Assembly: GCA_029339505.1 (NCBI GenBank)
Contig: JAQISU010000233.1
Coordinates: 3,334,001-3,398,000 of the forward strand
DNA from: Unio delphinus
Taxonomy: Eukaryota > Mollusca > Bivalvia > Unionida > Unionidae
DNA: 64,000 nucleotides
Reading direction: 5' to 3'
Under the pieces are notes generated by a model. That model saw nothing but the letters and a program-made list of their open reading frames with translations, searched no databases and had not been told where the DNA came from. Position numbers and translations under genes: made by a program. Below, in pieces: positions 11,191 through 23,015 of this stretch (position 1 is the stretch's first letter; each line of letters begins with the position of its first letter).

Positions 11191-12215
11191 CATTAATAAA
11201 TGTATCAGTAAGAGTGTACAAAATTATGAAAGCTGTTCCATATACAAATATAATCTTCATTCAAGAAAGGGATGAGATATGTCTTTACTGCAAGTCTATT
11301 AGAATTATTAAATTATATGCCATTATCACTAACTTTATCCTGACAGTTAAATGCCATGGACAATGAGTAATGACAAATGACAGTCATGGTTACTTAAAAT
11401 ACATGGATGTAAGATTGTTCTTGGTCTGGGGCAGCAAAACTTCCGTAATAATAATTTACGTAATTTAATTGACAAAACAACCATACAATACTGTATTGAT
11501 CATGTATAGAAATGAATAGCATCAAACTGAAATTAGATAATTAGCAGATAAACATAGCCTGTATTAAATGGCTTACCTAGAACGTGTATATATAATTATA
11601 AGAGAAAGTGTATATAATTATGAGAGAAAGTGTATATAATTATAAAAGAACATTAATAAATGTATCAGTAAGAGTGCACAAAATTACGAAAGCTGTTCCA
11701 TATTGAAATATAATCTTCATTCATGAAAGGGATGAGATATGTCTTTACTGCAAGTCTATTAGAATTATTAAATTATATGCCATTATCACTAACTTTATCC
11801 TGACAGTTAAATGCCATGGACAATGAGTAATGACAAATGACAGTCATGGTTACTTAAAATACATGGATGTAAGATTGTTCTTGGTCTGGGGCAGCAAAAC
11901 TTCCGTAATAATAATTTACGTAATTTAATTGACAAAACAACCATACAATACTGTATTGATCATGTATAGAAATGAATAGCATCAAACTGAAATTAGATAA
12001 TTAGCAGATAAACATAGCCTGTATTAAATGGCTTACCTAGAACGTGTATATATAATTATAAGAGAAAGTGTATATAATTATGAGAGAAAGTGTATATAAT
12101 TATAAAAGAACATTAATAAATGTATCAGTAAGAGTGCACAAAATTACGAAAGCTGTTCCATATTGAAATATAATCTTCATTCATGAAAGGGATGAGATAT
12201 GTCTTTACTGCAAGT
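11191..12215. repeat. 460-bp tandem duplication
   Basis: The block starting CATTAATAAATGTATCAG occurs at 11191, 11651 and 12111, spacing 460 bp each time. 11296-11755 and 11756-12215 read as identical over the full 460 bp. The first ~105 bp (11191-11295) is an older relative with about five substitutions. Each unit ends with three copies of the upstream 22-bp monomer, so the duplication probably arose by unequal exchange between 22-bp copies. Could alternatively be an assembly duplication. Confidence 0.95.
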
Positions 12216-12984
12216 AACATACATGAAGAAACATGTAGCAACATCAGATGAAAAGATGAATCTATAAATGTATTTATGTCAAATTTGTTTCTTTATGTGT
12301 TTCAATACATCTTGATGAACTTGTCCAAATATTGTATTCCATGCTTTTTTTAAACAGTTTATCAAATAAATATATGTGGCACAGTTAGAGAAAGACTGGG
12401 TTTAGTGCTGGATGCACAAGTTCTAAAGTTAACAGCATTAAGATACACAATTTTAATTTGACATAATATTCTATTTTTGATTATTTGTTTCATGCAAATT
12501 TGTCTCATATGACTAGGTTCCATATTATGTATTGTTTATACAATTTTATGAAAATGTGTTGATGCTAGAGTCGCTATGCAATTTATCTTTTAATTTAGTT
12601 ATTAGTTTATTAGCAGAATTGATTGCATCGCTCCAAATTGTCTTATGTGTAGATTTTCATAGGGTTATATGAATACATATGAAATAATTTCCATTGTCTG
12701 TTAGGACAATACTGATTATCATGAGCTAACGATAATTACCTATTAAATTTGTATTTTGTAATGTAGGCGAAGGATCTGTAAATTTTACGCAACAGTAATC
12801 GAACATGTAGCAGCATATGGTATATTTTCGATAGAGAGGTCACATGGTAATTTATGGCAAGGTTCTACCATAGGTAGGCTTTACACAGTGTCTGGATAGC
12901 TAATGTGTTCTGAGTAACATAAGTGAAGGAATTTTATGTACATCTAGAAAGTGATAAATATAGCGATTTTGGGATAATTTTGTC
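12216..12984. other. AT-rich sequence, nothing recognised
   Basis: No repeat structure or coding signal seen. Confidence 0.45.
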
Positions 12985-13534
12985 CTTTAAGGAAACAGTT
13001 TTTCAAGGGAGAGGTTGACTCGACAGTCCGAAGACGGAGTCCAAAAATAAGAGAAGTGACGAGTTTTGTCCAGAAAAAGGGAGAAGTGACAAGTGAAGTC
13101 CGAAAGGGGGAAGTGACAATCTAGCAAGTTCAAAAAAGACCAGGTAGTCAGAATTATAATAGGAAGACTCGAGGAAATAGGAAACATTGGAACACAGTCG
13201 AGAGGAAGATGATGTAATCAGTAGTGGACATTGCACTCTTTTCATCACTCGTTATGATGATGAAATAAATTCAAATTAGACACTTCTTTTAAGTCCTGTT
13301 GATATAACTTAAAAGTTGAATTGAAATTACCACTATTTGTTTTATTAAATGTTATTTTCTTGTTAAAGCCGGGGCTCCAATTGCATAATTTCTTCCCAAT
13401 TATCTTAGCCAGTTCTCTGTTGATATTCCATCTTTTACTCCCACTGGGTCATATTATTAAGGGAGGTTATGCCTTAGATAACATAGCTAAATCCAATTAA
13501 CTAGCCCTCTTACTAAGAGGGAGACATTATTACA
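12985..13534 (-). repeat. LTR-like dispersed repeat, copy 1
   Basis: On the minus strand it begins TGTAATAATGTCTCCCT at 13534 and contains TTAGTAAGAGGG, TATTATGACCCAGTG-like sequence, TCATCATCATAACGAGTG, CAATGTCCAC, CCTCGAGTCTTCCT and a run of CACTTCTC motifs. The same blocks in the same order make up 45889-46345 on the plus strand. The TG start at a sharp homology boundary and the ~500-bp length fit a solo LTR, but the CA end, a 5-bp target duplication and internal coding sequence were not found. Confidence 0.6.
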
Positions 13535-14284
13535 TTCACCTTAAAAGTGGGCTTAATTTTACCCTGCATAGCCTTCAGATTAGCCTATTGTCAGCCCTAA
13601 TCTGTGTACCACATAAAAAGTTATTTTGACATTACTTGCCCTTGGGGCATTTTCTTGCTGACTGTCTCATACATAAGCCTGCAACAGTACTTGCCAAACA
13701 TAATAAATGACAATAACAATTACAATAGTTCATTGGTGATGTAAGCCAATCATACCCATGGCAATACAGTTATTGAACAATAATGCAGTGATGTTGAGTG
13801 TAATACATAACAAATAAATTTTACACAGTGAGGTGAAAAAGGTAAGAAAAAAATAGAAACTATCCATTTTACACAATAGAAATGTGTAGGTAGATGAAAG
13901 GGAAGTAGCATAATTACACAGATGTGATCATCCATGTAAGTAAAAAAAAATGTTACACATACAATTAATTTCTTCTGTGGAATGATGAAACACATTGTAC
14001 AAGCTGAGATATTATCATATGGTTCTTACACTTCATCACAGAATAGAAGATTTCTTCACATAAAATGGACATTGTAAACCAAAGTGATATTGATCTTCTA
14101 TCTGGTTTTTATCATCGAACATGTACATTGATTTGGAAGGAAGCCATTATGCCGTCCAACTTGTGTAGATTATAGCTAAATTGTGAATGGAACAATGGAG
14201 TCTGCTTAATGCATTTGCAGATGGATAGGAAAATGAATGACTGAGTATCATGTCATTCATTGATGACTGAATTAAACTGTCTAA
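13535..14284. other. AT-rich sequence, nothing recognised
   Basis: Lies between the LTR-like repeat and the 3' end of the LINE remnant. It may include LINE 3' untranslated sequence next to 14285, but this cannot be proved here. Confidence 0.4.
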
Positions 14285-15345
14285 AAGTGAACATCTACAT
14301 CCTGTAGCTTGTAGCCAGATCCAAATCTGAATAGTTCATCTTTTAAAACCCACGCAACTTTACTCATCCTTTTCTTTCCTGCATTATATAACTTGTCTTG
14401 GATATCGGTTATCCTAATCAATACATTTACAACAATAATTAAAACAGTCTTCCACATTCTATAAAAGGGAGTATGTGTGTCTCAAGAAAGTTTATAAATC
14501 AGAAGCCTATCAAGTACCTTTTCAATTGTTGGTGAATATTCATTACCTCAAACTTCAGTGACATAGGTTAATACAGGTGTGATCAAAGCATCAAACAGTT
14601 TGAAAGCTTCTGTCATGGCAAATTTGTTTAATTTATTTTGACTAACACTCACTGTATGTTGCCCTGTAATTGCTAGTCCTGACTTTGCTTTCATCCAAAT
14701 AAGTTTAGGAGTGAAATATATCCCATGTATTTATACCACATATACCCCAATATGGTTTGGATTCATTCGCCCTTTTCTTTATTCCTTAGAAATCCACCAT
14801 TTCTGAATACAATAATTTTAGTTTTATCTAAATTAACACACGTTCCACTGTTTTCACAAAATGACTCCACAATATAATTTGCCTTTGCAAAGAACTATAA
14901 CTCATGAGTATACAAAATACTATTATGGCACTTGTCATAGGTCTGATACTAAATCATTTTTAAATAGACTGAACAGAAGATGGCTTAATACACAGCCTTG
15001 TCTAGTGCCATTTTTGCGGTGAAGTATTATGTACTATGCCCTTTCATCTGCATACTTGGACAAAGATTTCTTTAAATCAAGTCTAGAACTTATAGCAACT
15101 TTCCCCCAATACCTTTGTTGGCTAAGCTAAGTAATTTTAAATGACCGTTAGAGTCAAAAGCCTCGGTAAAGTCTATAAAACGACAATAAAAACGACCTCT
15201 TTTTCCCCAAATATATCTGAACCCTTGCTTGAAGTTTTGTTTTTAGCTTCACGCCACTGAATGAGGTGATAGTTTAAGATACTAGCAAAACTTTTATATA
15301 AGATATCAATGAAAGAGATACCCCTGCAATTTTGCAGTTTAAATC
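14285..15345 (-). mobile_element. Decayed LINE: reverse transcriptase and C-terminus
   Basis: Minus-strand translation with frame changes gives, in order: RGISFIDILYKSFASILN (about 15330-15275), RFIDFTEAFDSNGHLKLL (about 15185-15130, the first RT catalytic block in degenerate form), GTRQGCVLSHLLFSLF (about 15015-14965), LDKTKIIVFRNGGFLRN (about 14840-14785), FTPKLIWMKAKSGLAI, AFKLFDALITPVLTY, and finally VLKDELFRFGSGYKLQ running to a TAG stop near 14285. These are the RT palm and thumb and the C-terminal region of a non-LTR retrotransposon. The YxDD block is not intact and there are many stops and frameshifts, so the copy is dead. The 5' endonuclease half is missing. Confidence 0.87.
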
Positions 15346-15370
15346 AGTGTAATAAATATCTTATATTGTA

Positions 15371-15413
15371 GTGTGTGTGTGTGTGTGTGTGCATGCATGC
15401 GTGCGTGCGTGTA
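15371..15413. repeat. GT / GCAT / GCGT compound microsatellite
   Basis: A GT run passes into GCATGCATGCGTGCGTGCGT. Confidence 0.95.
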
Positions 15414-15574
15414 GTTTAACAGCATTTCTGCATAATTTTGGCTATATGATGCAGACTGAAAATTTATTCCTAAATAATAAATGGATAAAGTTGCTAAATC
15501 AAAATCAAAATAAAATACAAGATAAATCAATATGTAGTCCTACAAGATAAAAGTCAAAAATCTTGCAAAGGCAG

Positions 15575-15578
<4 letters not shown>

Positions 15579-15642
<64 letters not shown>
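15579..15642. repeat. (AT)n microsatellite
   Basis: About 64 bp of alternating AT. Confidence 0.97.
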
Positions 15643-15644
<2 letters not shown>

Positions 15645-16505
15645 GTCCCACTTACATAGTGATTTTTTTAAGCCACGTTTTTAAAAAAAGAGTAGATTTT
15701 ATTTAACCTATAGAAGATAAAATAAATCCTATTTAAGAAGTATATTATGCAATACATGTACTATGCATGCAATATACGTACTGTCAATTTGTCAAACTTA
15801 TGAATTTCACATTTTAACAAACGTGTTGAATTTTTATGATTCTGTCAATTTTCCAATGATCCGATTCCATTCCAACAGGTTAAATTTAGTCTGTAACCAC
15901 AGTGAAACATCACAACATCATTAAAACTCTTCAAACTCAAAAGGGTCAGAATGGTCATTGGTGGACAAGTGATGTTCACCATTATACCAATTCGATTTAC
16001 ATGCTTTCATGTGAATGCCATCTGTAATGAAGAAAATAACTTTCAATTTGTGTCACTGTGCCCATCATGTTAAGCCATCATTGGTACCATGTGTTCTAAC
16101 TTACATGCATCTCATATATGTAATATATGTATATGTATTAAATTAATTAAAAATTATATTTAAATAATCATTACTCGTAAAATTTGCCAAATAAACTTCC
16201 TTTATTTATGGGTGTCTGTCCTATGGGAAAGGTGTCCTTTTGATTTAACCTTCGAACATGGCATAAATCAAGCATCACCTGTAAACATATATGACCCCCC
16301 TCCCAATTTTTTTCTTCTTCTTCTTCCTTTCAAATGCATAAATGTACTCCAATCACCATTAGCTTATCCTCTGATCATAGCTTGCAACAGTTTGGCAGCA
16401 CTTAATTTTAATCCGAAATATTTCACTGATACAGCAGAGTCTATCCTAAGAAACCACCACTTTGACCAACAAAAAGTATTTCTCAAAGCAGTGGTTTTAG
16501 TGCCG
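15643..16505. other. AT-rich sequence, nothing recognised
   Basis: A plus-strand frame of about 104 codons (16212-16526) has no recognisable motif and runs into a dispersed repeat, so it is not annotated as a gene. Confidence 0.4.
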
Positions 16506-16605
16506 GTTCTCTATATAATTGAATAATCAGGTCATTGAGAATGTGGTCTCTCAAGACAGGTGGTCCTTCATGACAATGGTCTGACAAGGCAAATTTTATG
16601 TATAT
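16440..16605. repeat. GAGACCACC-type dispersed repeat
   Basis: Contains AAGAAACCACCACTTTGACC and GTGGTCTCTCAAGACAGGTGG. The same motif (GAGAGACCACCTGT) occurs near 33746, 49450, 59957 and 60395. Confidence 0.55.
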
Positions 16606-16637
16606 TATGTTTAGTTCTGACTGATATGATGTTTGAC

Positions 16638-16760
16638 CTGCAGTAGCTTAGCTGGAAGAGCACTGGACAAGGTTAGTTTGAATAAACCCCCTGGTCAGCT
16701 AAGATCAGCTGCCTTGGTACTGGTCAATGGGAAAGGCACACTTGTATATTACTGTATTAT
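16638..16760 (+). mobile_element. tRNA-derived SINE family C
   Basis: Head GTAGCTTAGCTGGAAGAGC matches an RNA polymerase III box A. Further on, TACTGGTCAATGGGAAAGGC is shared with the minus-strand copy at 32383-32515. Too decayed to fold as a tRNA. Confidence 0.55.
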
Positions 16761-16864
16761 TTTTGATGCATGATACTACCATATGCATTCATGTTTCCTT
16801 GTTTGATATGGATTTTTAACGTAGCTTTAACAATTTTTCAGTCATATCGCTACAATGTCTGCAG

Positions 16865-17114
16865 TGAGCAGTTTATAGTGATGTCCAGCAAGGGGCATCA
16901 TGCCACAGACATGTAGCATGATGTCCCACACAGTCACATTATCCTTACAACAGACCAACCAGTCCTAACACTAACCTCTTAATGCTGAGTGCCAAGCGAG
17001 GCAGCTGTTAGTATGGTTTTTGTAAGTTTTTGGTATGACTCTGCTGGGGGTCGAACCCATGACCTCCCACTTCAGTGGGTGGACCCTCTAACCACTAAGC
17101 CATCGGAGCAGTTC
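16865..17114 (-). mobile_element. tRNA-derived SINE family D
   Basis: On the minus strand: CTCCGATGGCTTAGTGGTTA (box A TGGCTTAGTGG) followed by GTCATGGGTTCGACCCCC (box B), then a body whose plus-strand reading is CTCTTAATGCTGAGTGCCAA. The head keeps a tRNA-like order of boxes, but its anticodon arm does not form a standard 5-bp stem with a 7-base loop, so this is a SINE rather than a tRNA gene. Confidence 0.7.
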
Positions 17115-18484
17115 TGTGTGTATGTGTGTGTGTAATTTGTAGGAATGGATCATTTTGTAATTATCTTCATATACATGATAAAAGATTCATAGCCAATATA
17201 GTATTCGTAAGTGAAAACTTGCAGAGACTGAAAACTAGGTTAATTACATTTGTGTTTCTCACTGCTAACCCTAGCACTTCTTTCCACCACTGCGAGGGGG
17301 GGGGGGTTCCACAAAAAAATCATATTAAATATATATAATGTTTAACAAAAATTAAAAAGACCTGCCAACCCTAATAATAAAACCAGTGAAATATGAAACA
17401 CGTCAAGGGGGGGGGGCAAGCTATGAAAATGGAAGGAATATGGTAGATTAGCATTCCTTAACATCCTCATGCCTTCATCTCAAAATATAAAAGTTAAGAA
17501 CATAAAAGGTAAATGCAATTGGAGAAACCACTACCACTGCCAATCTCTCAAAACCTTCTTTTAAATCTCTGTAAGTCCAATATATCAAATTATGAATAAG
17601 CGATAACATCATTGGATTAAAAATATGGTCATAATTTACATGTTGCTCCCAAACAGTGATCCATATTCAGTCAGATTTTTCGGTACAGTTCTTGTTTTGT
17701 TACAAAACAGCTCTACTTGTGGGGACACACAATGATCCCTCAGCAATATTCTCTCCAAGTACTAAACTTCAAATCATCATTTCAATTAATTTATGCCCTG
17801 CCAATCTAATGGGCCATTTTTAAGTCCTCAAAGCATTCCCTTTACTTATGTGATACAAATGTGTTGTGATACAATGTGTCGGCTGATTATACAGCTGAAC
17901 ACCCTTCCTAAATACTCCAAGATACTTATCACATATAAAGGAAACTCACCTTTTTAGAAACACAAATGACAGGTAACACTTTACACAATACCACCTGATA
18001 TGTCAGTCTCTAGTTATGGAGCTAAATTTGTATTAAATGCACTTTCTTTAAGTTTATTTTTGTAACTATAAATATTTTTAACAAAATAAAATTTACTACA
18101 TTGAATATTTTATGCATAAATATGAGAATATTAAAGGTGACAGCATGTGTATGCAGTGATACAATGATTTCAAACACTGTAACTTTTATAAAATTCATTG
18201 ATGATATAATGGTCTTTTCAGCCAAAAATGACAAACAAACCAACAAACAAGAATTTCTGAAATAGTCATTAAATGACAGATGTAAGAAATTAAAAGATTT
18301 TCTCTAAAAGTCATTGGATCTAGTACACAAAAAGATAAAATAAACTGACAGTCAAAATAAAAGGCAGAAAATTATTAACTTCTTTAAATTTAATGTAACT
18401 GGATGGCCAAAATCCATTTAAAATGAATAAACCATTAATAAACTGATAATAAACTTTGAATTCACCAATTTTCATGATGTACCA
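17115..18484. other. AT-rich sequence with two G-runs
   Basis: G runs of 11 (17296-17306) and 10 (17407-17416) are the only special features. No coding signal. Confidence 0.45.
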
Positions 18485-18680
18485 CATATACTTGCTTACA
18501 CGTCAAGTCCAACTACAAAAAGCATATACCCTGATCTGACAATGCATAATGTAACTGGAGATCAGGGTCTTCTTGTCTGTCATACTGAATACAACTAGCA
18601 AACTGCATAGACCCCAATTTGCTGGCACATGATGGGATGGGGGTCTGTGCACTTTGCAGGTAGACTTTAAAATTTAAATA
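18485..18680. mobile_element. Palindromic MITE-like element
   Basis: Left arm ACGTCAAGTCCAACTAC, module CCCTGATCTGACAATGCATAATGTAAC / GATCAGGGTCTTC (in two pieces), then GCAAACTGCATAGACCCC / GGGGGTCTGTGCACTTTGCA around GGCACATGATGG, and right arm GGTAGACTTTAAA. Confidence 0.65.
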
Positions 18681-20069
18681 TAATTTTTTTTTTTTACCAA
18701 CAAACAATCTTTCTGAATCCAGAAATTCAAGTGCTAACAAAAAATATAAATTTCGTACAAAACCACTAAAATTAATACTTGCAAACAAAATGCATGACTT
18801 GTCGGTAACTAGACCCCACTTAACAGCAGGGTACATATATCCACTTTCATTTTACTTTTGAATAGATGAATCACTCGTATCAACCAACAAAGATGGAATT
18901 GTTTGGAGAGGTTTGACCTTGAAACCACATCTTTAAATTTCAAGCCTAATCTGTGGACCTCCCCCCACCCCCAACCACCACCATCACAAGAACATGCAGC
19001 TGACCTTGTGAACATATGCAATGTGAGATTAATTCACACTGACACTGAATGCTTCAATGCCACACTAATGGTCAACTTATATTTCTTTAAAAAAAACTCT
19101 TGAGGTATTCCCTTTAATTTATTCAATCAGTACAAAGAAGAAATTCTAAGCTATTTTTGAATGCTTCCTTTGTCACTGAGCAAAAGGGCCAACTCTTGAT
19201 CTTGTTTACTTTAAAGGCCAATCTTTTCTTACAATCCAACTTCAAACTGCTTAAAATTTCATGAAATAAAATTTTCAAAGAAGAAATTTATGCGAGTTCA
19301 AAGACTGATCCACAGGCCTGTCTTAGGTAAACCTTGAGAACTTGTGTCAGATCTTTTAACAGCTTACATTAAAAGCAGTAATTAACCATTATCCGATTTT
19401 TGTCTTAGAAGAAACAAAATTTTTTTTGTAAATTCATATACACACATGAAAGACAAAGTCATCTACACCCCAAGAAGTAAGCCAAGAAACATAACTGAAA
19501 TTTATTTTTGGGGTTGGGGGGGGGGGGGGGAGTGGGGTGATTCTAAGACTTTTTCAAAGAGTAGTTTGTCTGGAAATTTTGACCAGGCATTTTAAGGATT
19601 CTTTTTATGTTATAGTTCTCTTGCAGAATTTAACAACTGAAACTTTTATTATCTTGTATTACATTTTTTCATTCATTGGGAATGGTTGATGTGCAATTTC
19701 CCATTTTTACATTAGATACTAAAACTTAATATTATATTTAAATTTAATCTACTGATTTCTAACAAAATGTTTTTGACATAGAACATGGCAATATCCATGC
19801 ATGAAGGCCATGAAATGTTCTATGTCATGAATGGAAACATGAGAGGAAAGCTTGTTTGCCTCATTTTATGTTATATTTAATTCATCAGGTTTTTAAATGA
19901 AAGTAGCATGTTCTGCAAATTGGGATGTATTCGAAAATCCTTTACGCATCAATTTTTCCTGGAAGGGGAGGGGGTAGCATGTATACATGCTGCAGTTGCC
20001 AAGTAAATATCATGACATTTGCCAAATGCATAATCCATCTCAAGTAATTACAGCTCTTACAGAAAGCAG
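18681..20069. other. AT-rich sequence, nothing recognised
   Basis: No gene found. A G-rich tract at 19510-19536 (GGGG, TT, 15 G, then AGTGGGG) fits a G-quadruplex pattern. Confidence 0.45.
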
Positions 20070-20072
20070 AAT

Positions 20073-20555
20073 AACATGTCAACTGATGATACAGCCTGGT
20101 ACTGCAAACAAAACATGTCAACAGATGATACAGCCTGGTACTGCAAACATAACATGTCAACAGATGATACAGCCTGGTACTGCAAACATAATAACATGTC
20201 AAATGATGATACAGCCTGGTACTGCAAACAGAATAACATGTCAAATTATGATACAGCCTGGTACCGCAAATATAATAACATGTCAACAGATGATTCAGCC
20301 TGGTACTGCAAACAGAATGACATGTCAACAGATGATACAGCCTGGTACTGCAAACATAATAACATGTCAAATGATTATACAGCCTGGTACTGCAAACATA
20401 ATAACATGTCAAATGATGACACAGCCTGGTACTGCAAACAATATAACATGTCAACTGATTATACAGCCTGGTACTGCAAACATAATAACATGTCAACTGG
20501 TTATACAGCCTGGTACTGCAAACATAATAACATGTCAACAGATGATACATGAAAA
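20073..20555. repeat. 39/42-bp minisatellite, 12 copies
   Basis: AACATGTCAACAGATGATAC and AGCCTGGTACTGCAAAC recur at 20073, 20112, 20151, 20193, 20235 and so on. The first two spacings are 39 bp; the rest examined are 42 bp, through insertion of ATA. All spacings are multiples of three, so long frames stay open on both strands at once (about 195 and 158 codons on plus, 202 on minus, with 13-14-residue periods). No start context, signal peptide or flanking exon was seen. Confidence 0.95.
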
Positions 20556-20699
20556 GCCAAACAAACTAATGTAGATTATTTACAGAAAACTTCTATCATT
20601 TCCAAACAAAAGAAATTGGCAAATTACAAAACAAAGCAAGAAGAACCAAGATAGTTTCTGAATGCAGCACCTATTCACATCACCTGGAAAAGACTACTG

Positions 20700-22350
20700 A
20701 TATGTAACATATATACTAGAATCAGATCTGAATTTTAAAAAATTGCATAGATCCATAACTGCCATAACATAATGCATTATTATATCTGGGTCTATGCACT
20801 CTGTTACCATTAATAAATAAATGGACCTTAATATGATGCATTATACAATGCCAGATTAGGGTCATTTATATTTGCATTATGCAACGACTAATCAGGGTCT
20901 ATGCTATTTCCATCATGCAATGACAGACACAGTCTGTTATTTTGCATTATGCAATGACAGATCATGGTCTATGTTATTTTGCATCATGCAATGACAGATC
21001 ATGGTCTATGTTATTTTGCATTATGCATTATACAATGACAGATCATGGTCTATGTTATTTTGCATTATGCATTATACAATGACAGATCATGGTCTATGTT
21101 ATTTTGCATTATGCATTATACAATGACAGATCATGGTCTATGTTATTTCGCATCATGCAATGAGACATGGTCTATGCTATTTCGCATCATGCAATGACAG
21201 ATCATGGTCTATGTTATTTCGCATCATGCAATGACAGATCATGGTCTATGTTATTTTGCATTATGCAATGACAGATCATGGTCTATGTTATTTTGCATCA
21301 TGCAATGACAGATCATGGTCTATGTTATTTTGCATTATGCATTATACAATGACAGATCATGGTCTATGTTATTTCGCATCATGCAATGAGACATGGTCTA
21401 TGCTATTTCGCATCATGCAATGACAGATCATGGTCTATGTTATTTCGCATCATGCAATGACAGATCATGGTCTATGTTATTTTGCATTATGCAATGACAG
21501 ATCATGGTCTATGTTATTTTGCATCATGCAATGACAGATCATGGTCTATGTTATTTTGCATTATGCATTATACAATGACAGATCATGGTCTATGTTATTT
21601 TGCATTATACATTATACAATGACAGATCATGGTCTATGTTATTTCGCATCATGCAATGAGACATGGTCTATGTTATTTCGCATCATGCAATGACAGATCA
21701 TGGTCTATGTTATTTTGCATCATGCAATGACAGATCATGGTCTATGTTATTTTGCATTATGCAATGACAGATCATGGTCTATGTTATTTTGCATCATGCA
21801 ATGACAGATCATGGTCTATGTTATTTTGCATTATGCATTATACAATGACAGATCATGATCTATGTTATTTTGCATTATGCATTATACAATGACAGATCAT
21901 GGTCTATGTTATTTCGCATCATGCAATGAGACATGGTCTATGTTATTTCGCATCATGCAATGACAGATCATGGTCTATGTTATTTCGCATCATGCAATGA
22001 CAGATCATGGTCTATGTTATTTTGCATTATGCAATGACAGATCATGGTCTATGTTATTTTGCATCATGCAATGACAGATCATGGTCTATGTTATTTTGCA
22101 TTATGCATTATACAATGACAGATCATGGTCTATGTTATTTTGCATTATGCATTATACAATGACAGATCATGGTCTATGTTATTTCGCATCATGCAATGAG
22201 ACATGGTCTATGTTATTTCGCATCATGCAATGACAGATCATGGTCTATGTTATTTCGCATCATGCAATGAGACATGGTCTATGTTATTTCGCATCATGCA
22301 ATGACAGATCATGGTCTATGTTATTTGCAGTTGGATCCAACATTTAGGTG
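20700..22350. mobile_element. Palindromic MITE-like element expanded by an internal array
   Basis: The left part reads ATATATACTAGAATCAGATC, then CATAGATCCATAACTGCC, ATAACATAATGCATTATTAT and ATCTGGGTCTATGCACT, the normal family module. Imperfect repeats of the same pieces follow (20830-20940), then the regular array. At 22325-22345 the sequence returns to the family's right end, TTTGCAGTTGGATCCAAC. The whole 1.65 kb is therefore best described as one element copy whose core module has been tandemly amplified. Confidence 0.7.
20930..22328. repeat. 37/44-bp minisatellite with 270-bp higher-order repeat
   Basis: Monomers combine GACAGATCATGGTCTATGTT with either ATTTCGCATCATGCAAT (37 bp) or ATTTTGCATTATGCATTATA plus CAAT (44 bp); a short form lacks part of CAGAT and reads GAGACATGG. 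The short form marks a higher-order unit: it occurs at 21161, 21387, 21657, 21927 and 22197, spacings 226, 270, 270 and 270 bp. Confidence 0.95.
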
Positions 22351-22879
22351 ATTAGATACATACATACAGTTCATTTCATTTTTTTGCCTGTCAAGTTTAT
22401 AAAATTAATGATCTTCCAATGCCATGTACCTGTCAGTTACAAATGTCAAATGTGTGTGGCCTGCACATTTAATATGTTTTCTTGAATTCTGAATGGTGAT
22501 TTCAGACATTTTGCCATAATGTTTACTCAAGTTTTCCAAATGTTGGCAAAAATTAAAACTTGTATTCAAGTAGTGTACAGAGACTTAAATTGTATCTTTA
22601 ACTCTTACTGTCTCTTACTGTCTCAGTTACTTGTTCATCTCCAAGAAAACAATAAAATTAAAAAAGTAATTTAACATATGCAAAGTAATTCTCTAAATGT
22701 TTTCACAATCAGCACATAGTTTTTTTTTTGTTTTTTTTTATATCTACAGTCCTGCTTCTTGGTTTGAAAATTCTTAATGACAACTGATGAAATAAACAGA
22801 CATCCCATTCCTATCAACCAGCCATAAACCTTATGCAAGTCAATGCAGTTTAAATAAGAATATTTAGATACTAAATTTA
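22351..22879. other. AT-rich sequence, nothing recognised
   Basis: Includes T-rich runs near 22721-22739. No coding signal. Confidence 0.45.
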
Positions 22880-23015
22880 TACAGTTATACCATACATACT
22901 CACATGTAAGTTGGATCCAACAGTAAAATCAATAACACAGACCCTGATATGACATCTCATAATGTGACAGATTATCAGGGTGAATGCTTTTTTTTACAGC
23001 TGAACCCCACTGATT
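22880..23015. mobile_element. Palindromic MITE-like element, short copy
   Basis: ACATACTCACATGTAAGTTG and GATCCAAC give the left arm, ACAGACCCTGATATGACATC / GATTATCAGGGTGAATGC the module around ATAATGTGAC, and TTTACAGCTGAACCCC the right end. Confidence 0.65.

Noticed and set aside
17038..17114. Possible functional tRNA (minus strand)
   Set aside because: Boxes A and B are good, but the anticodon arm and acceptor stem do not form correctly and a SINE body follows.
20930..22328. CRISPR-like array
   Set aside because: Monomers are contiguous repeats without unique spacers; this is a minisatellite in a eukaryotic genome.
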